Below, piece after piece: positions 9,473 through 10,197 of a DNA stretch of 10,197 nucleotides. A program made the position numbers and the translations under genes. Numbering within the stretch: the first letter of the stretch is position 1; each line of letters opens with the position of its first letter. Below the pieces are notes generated by a model. It searched no databases. It was given only the letters and a program-made list of their open reading frames with translations, and was not told the origin of the DNA. The stretch is taken from assembly GCA_919901895.1 (NCBI GenBank), contig CAKKQI010000089.1, positions 1 through 10,197 on the forward strand, given 5' to 3'. This stretch comes from Candidatus Brocadiaceae bacterium. Its GTDB lineage: Bacteria; Planctomycetota; MHYJ01; JACQXL01; CAKKQI01.

Positions 9473-9499
9473 ATAAAATTTACCGAAGGAAAATTTTAT
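9473..9499 (+). repeat. AT-rich inverted repeat holding the ruvC ribosome site in its loop
   Basis: The arms ATAAAATTT (9473-9481) and AAATTTTAT (9491-9499) are perfect 9-base reverse complements. The nine-base loop contains the Shine-Dalgarno sequence GAAGGA (9485-9490), and the right arm touches the ATG at 9500. Presenting the ribosome site in a loop could help or tune translation. The same layout recurs at purC. Confidence 0.5.
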
Positions 9500-10042
9500 A
9501 TGCTGATTATGGGGATTGACCCCGGGACCAGAATTGTGGGGTATGCCATTTTGGAGGCGCCCTCGCCCCGCCTAGGCGGGGCGGGGCAAGCTGAATTTTA
9601 TCAGGGGTCAACCGGTTCGGTTTATTCCGCCAACGGCGGAGATAGCAAGGTGGTTACCTACGGAGTTATCCGGGCCAGTCTTAAGGAACCATTGGCCTTG
9701 CGTTTAAAGACAATTTATCAGGGATTAACCAAGGTTCTACGAAAATACCGGCCGGATGAAGTGGTGATTGAAAATGTTTTTTACAGTAAAGATGCCCAGG
9801 CGACGATTAAGATTGGCGAAGGGCGGGGGGTGGCTTTGCTTTGTGCGGCGAACCAGAACTGTACGATTTATGAATATACGCCGGCCGAAATAAAAAAATC
9901 GGTGACCGGCAACGGCCGGGCCCATAAAACGCAAATCCAGGAGATGGTTAAACTTATTTTAGGGCTGGCTGAGATTCCTAAGCCGGCTGACGCGGCCGAC
10001 GCTCTGGCTATGGCCATTTGCCATATTCATCGTTACCGATAA
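9500..10042 (+). CDS. ruvC: Holliday junction resolvase RuvC with an N-terminal insertion
   Basis: RuvC is the nuclease that cuts Holliday junctions with the RuvAB motor during recombination repair. All four catalytic acids of the RNase H-like fold are present: Asp7 in MGIDPGTR, Glu91 in VVIENVFY, and Asp164 and Asp167 in KPADAADALA. The order is otherwise standard (GYAILE, YGVIRAS, GEGRGVALL, YTPAEIKKSVTGNGRAHKTQI). At 180 residues it is longer than expected for its short C terminus. Between GYAILE and KVVTYGVIR lie about 30 residues (20-49), where I expect roughly ten; they are rich in Gly, Ser and Pro and are encoded by palindromic DNA. The insertion falls in a loop between the first two beta strands and keeps frame, so the enzyme is probably active. 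GAAGGA is nine bases upstream of the ATG. Confidence 0.94.
   Translation: MLIMGIDPGTRIVGYAILEAPSPRLGGAGQAEFYQGSTGSVYSANGGDSKVVTYGVIRASLKEPLALRLKTIYQGLTKVLRKYRPDEVVIENVFYSKDAQATIKIGEGRGVALLCAANQNCTIYEYTPAEIKKSVTGNGRAHKTQIQEMVKLILGLAEIPKPADAADALAMAICHIHRYR
9559..9640 (+). repeat. Palindromic insertion inside ruvC
   Basis: The segment contains a perfect 20-base GC palindrome (9564-9583, centred on CCTAGG). It extends as GCCC/GGGC arms at 9559-9562 and 9584-9587 with one unpaired T. Further on lie the small palindrome ACCGGT (9611-9616) and a 6-bp hairpin TCCGCC/GGCGGA with a three-base loop (9626-9640). It encodes the residues that RuvC relatives lack. The exact borders of the inserted DNA cannot be seen from one copy. 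Confidence 0.65.
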
Positions 10043-10065
10043 AAATTTTAGGATAAAATTTTTAT
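10039..10065 (+). repeat. AT-rich inverted repeat joining the ruvC stop and purC start
   Basis: The arms ATAAAAATTTTA (10039-10050) and TAAAATTTTTAT (10054-10065) are perfect 12-base reverse complements with the loop GGA. The left arm covers the ruvC stop and the right arm contains the AT of the purC ATG. AGGA (10050-10053), the likely ribosome site, lies at the loop. No U-tract follows in a non-coding context, so it is unlikely to be a terminator. Confidence 0.5.
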
Positions 10066-10197
10066 GATTGAGATAGTTGTTTGTGAAACTAACATACCAG
10101 GATTAAAACTCTTCGGACGCGGAAAAGTGCGCGATATTTACGAAGCGACAGTGGAATCCCGACCTAATCGGGACGAATCGACAACGCGAAGCGACAG
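10064..10197 (+). CDS. purC: SAICAR synthetase (PurC), 3' end cut by the window
   Basis: PurC joins aspartate to CAIR using ATP in purine synthesis. Only the first 44 codons are present. The N terminus, with the segment LFGRGKVRDIYEA (residues 16-28), is the typical ATP-binding start of the KVRDIY-type PurC proteins. The frame then runs into a polar, Arg/Ser/Thr-rich stretch (TVESRPNRDESTTRSD) instead of the expected hydrophobic strand of the LLLVATDR type. This stretch is encoded by a palindromic, repeat-like sequence, so it looks like an in-frame insertion, or possibly a disruption. Whether the normal protein resumes cannot be seen. It follows ruvC by 21 bases, with AGGA ten bases upstream of the ATG, and is probably cotranscribed with it. 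It is a second purine gene near guaB, but in a different transcript. Confidence 0.85.
   Translation, partial: MIEIVVCETNIPGLKLFGRGKVRDIYEATVESRPNRDESTTRSD
10141..10197 (+). repeat. Palindromic repeat-like insertion in purC
   Basis: An 11-base direct repeat CGAAGCGACAG occurs at 10141-10151 and again at 10187-10197, the last bases of the window. Between them is a hairpin TCCCGA/TCGGGA (10157-10173, five-base loop). The pattern GGAAT, TCCCG...CGGGACGA and then CGAAGC after about ten bases is shared with the right part of the element before guaB (6406-6446), so the two may belong to one repeat family. The window could end in the element. Confidence 0.6.

Noticed and set aside
9382..9474. Start at 9474 giving a 31-residue longer ProS
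   Set aside because: The extension is AT-rich, hydrophobic and unlike ProS, and lies across and upstream of the likely promoter at 9406-9433.
10039..10065. Rho-independent terminator between ruvC and purC
   Set aside because: The stem is almost all A-T with a three-base loop and no GC-rich part, and it runs directly into the purC start codon.

Overview
The window looks like a piece of a bacterial genome of moderate GC content. It carries bacterial-type housekeeping genes (guaB, rdgB, proS, ruvC, purC) beside a cluster of membrane proteins of unknown function. The lineage cannot be fixed from the sequence. Short GC-rich palindromes between and inside genes, together with uncharacterised envelope genes, suggest an uncultivated candidate-phylum bacterium, but this is only an impression. 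Both window ends cut genes.

Positions 1-4826, plus strand: six tightly packed membrane-protein genes, called here A1-B1-C-D-A2-B2, with overlaps or gaps of a few bases, so very likely one operon that begins upstream of the window. A1/A2 are paralogous membrane-anchored alpha/beta proteins and B1/B2 are paralogous polytopic proteins. C has a signal peptide, a Fn3-like beta domain and a DUF6754-like domain whose C-terminal part resembles A1/A2. D is a six-helix membrane protein. The cluster therefore seems to hold three related anchored domains and two related membrane channels or scaffolds, consistent with one hetero-oligomeric envelope complex of unknown role. It is the best candidate here for an undescribed system.

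Positions 4839-9381, minus strand: proS, a small lipoprotein gene and rdgB form one compact unit. guaB follows behind its own good promoter. guaB converges on the membrane cluster with only 12 bases between the stop codons. The presumed guaB leader contains a 118-base element bounded by perfect 10-base inverted repeats and containing several nested hairpins. It is either a dispersed palindromic repeat or a structured leader RNA.

Positions 9382-9499 form an AT-rich divergent promoter region, with sigma70-like promoters facing proS and ruvC. Positions 9500-10197, plus strand, hold ruvC followed by the beginning of purC, 21 bases apart. Both appear to carry in-frame insertions containing GC-rich palindromes, in surface-loop positions near their N termini. 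This resembles the protein-embedded palindromic elements known from Rickettsia. AT-rich inverted repeats built on AAATTT sit over the start regions of guaB, proS, ruvC and purC. guaB and proS share an identical 13-base sequence across the ATG.

No rRNA, tRNA, CRISPR array, transposase or clear rho-independent terminator was found.
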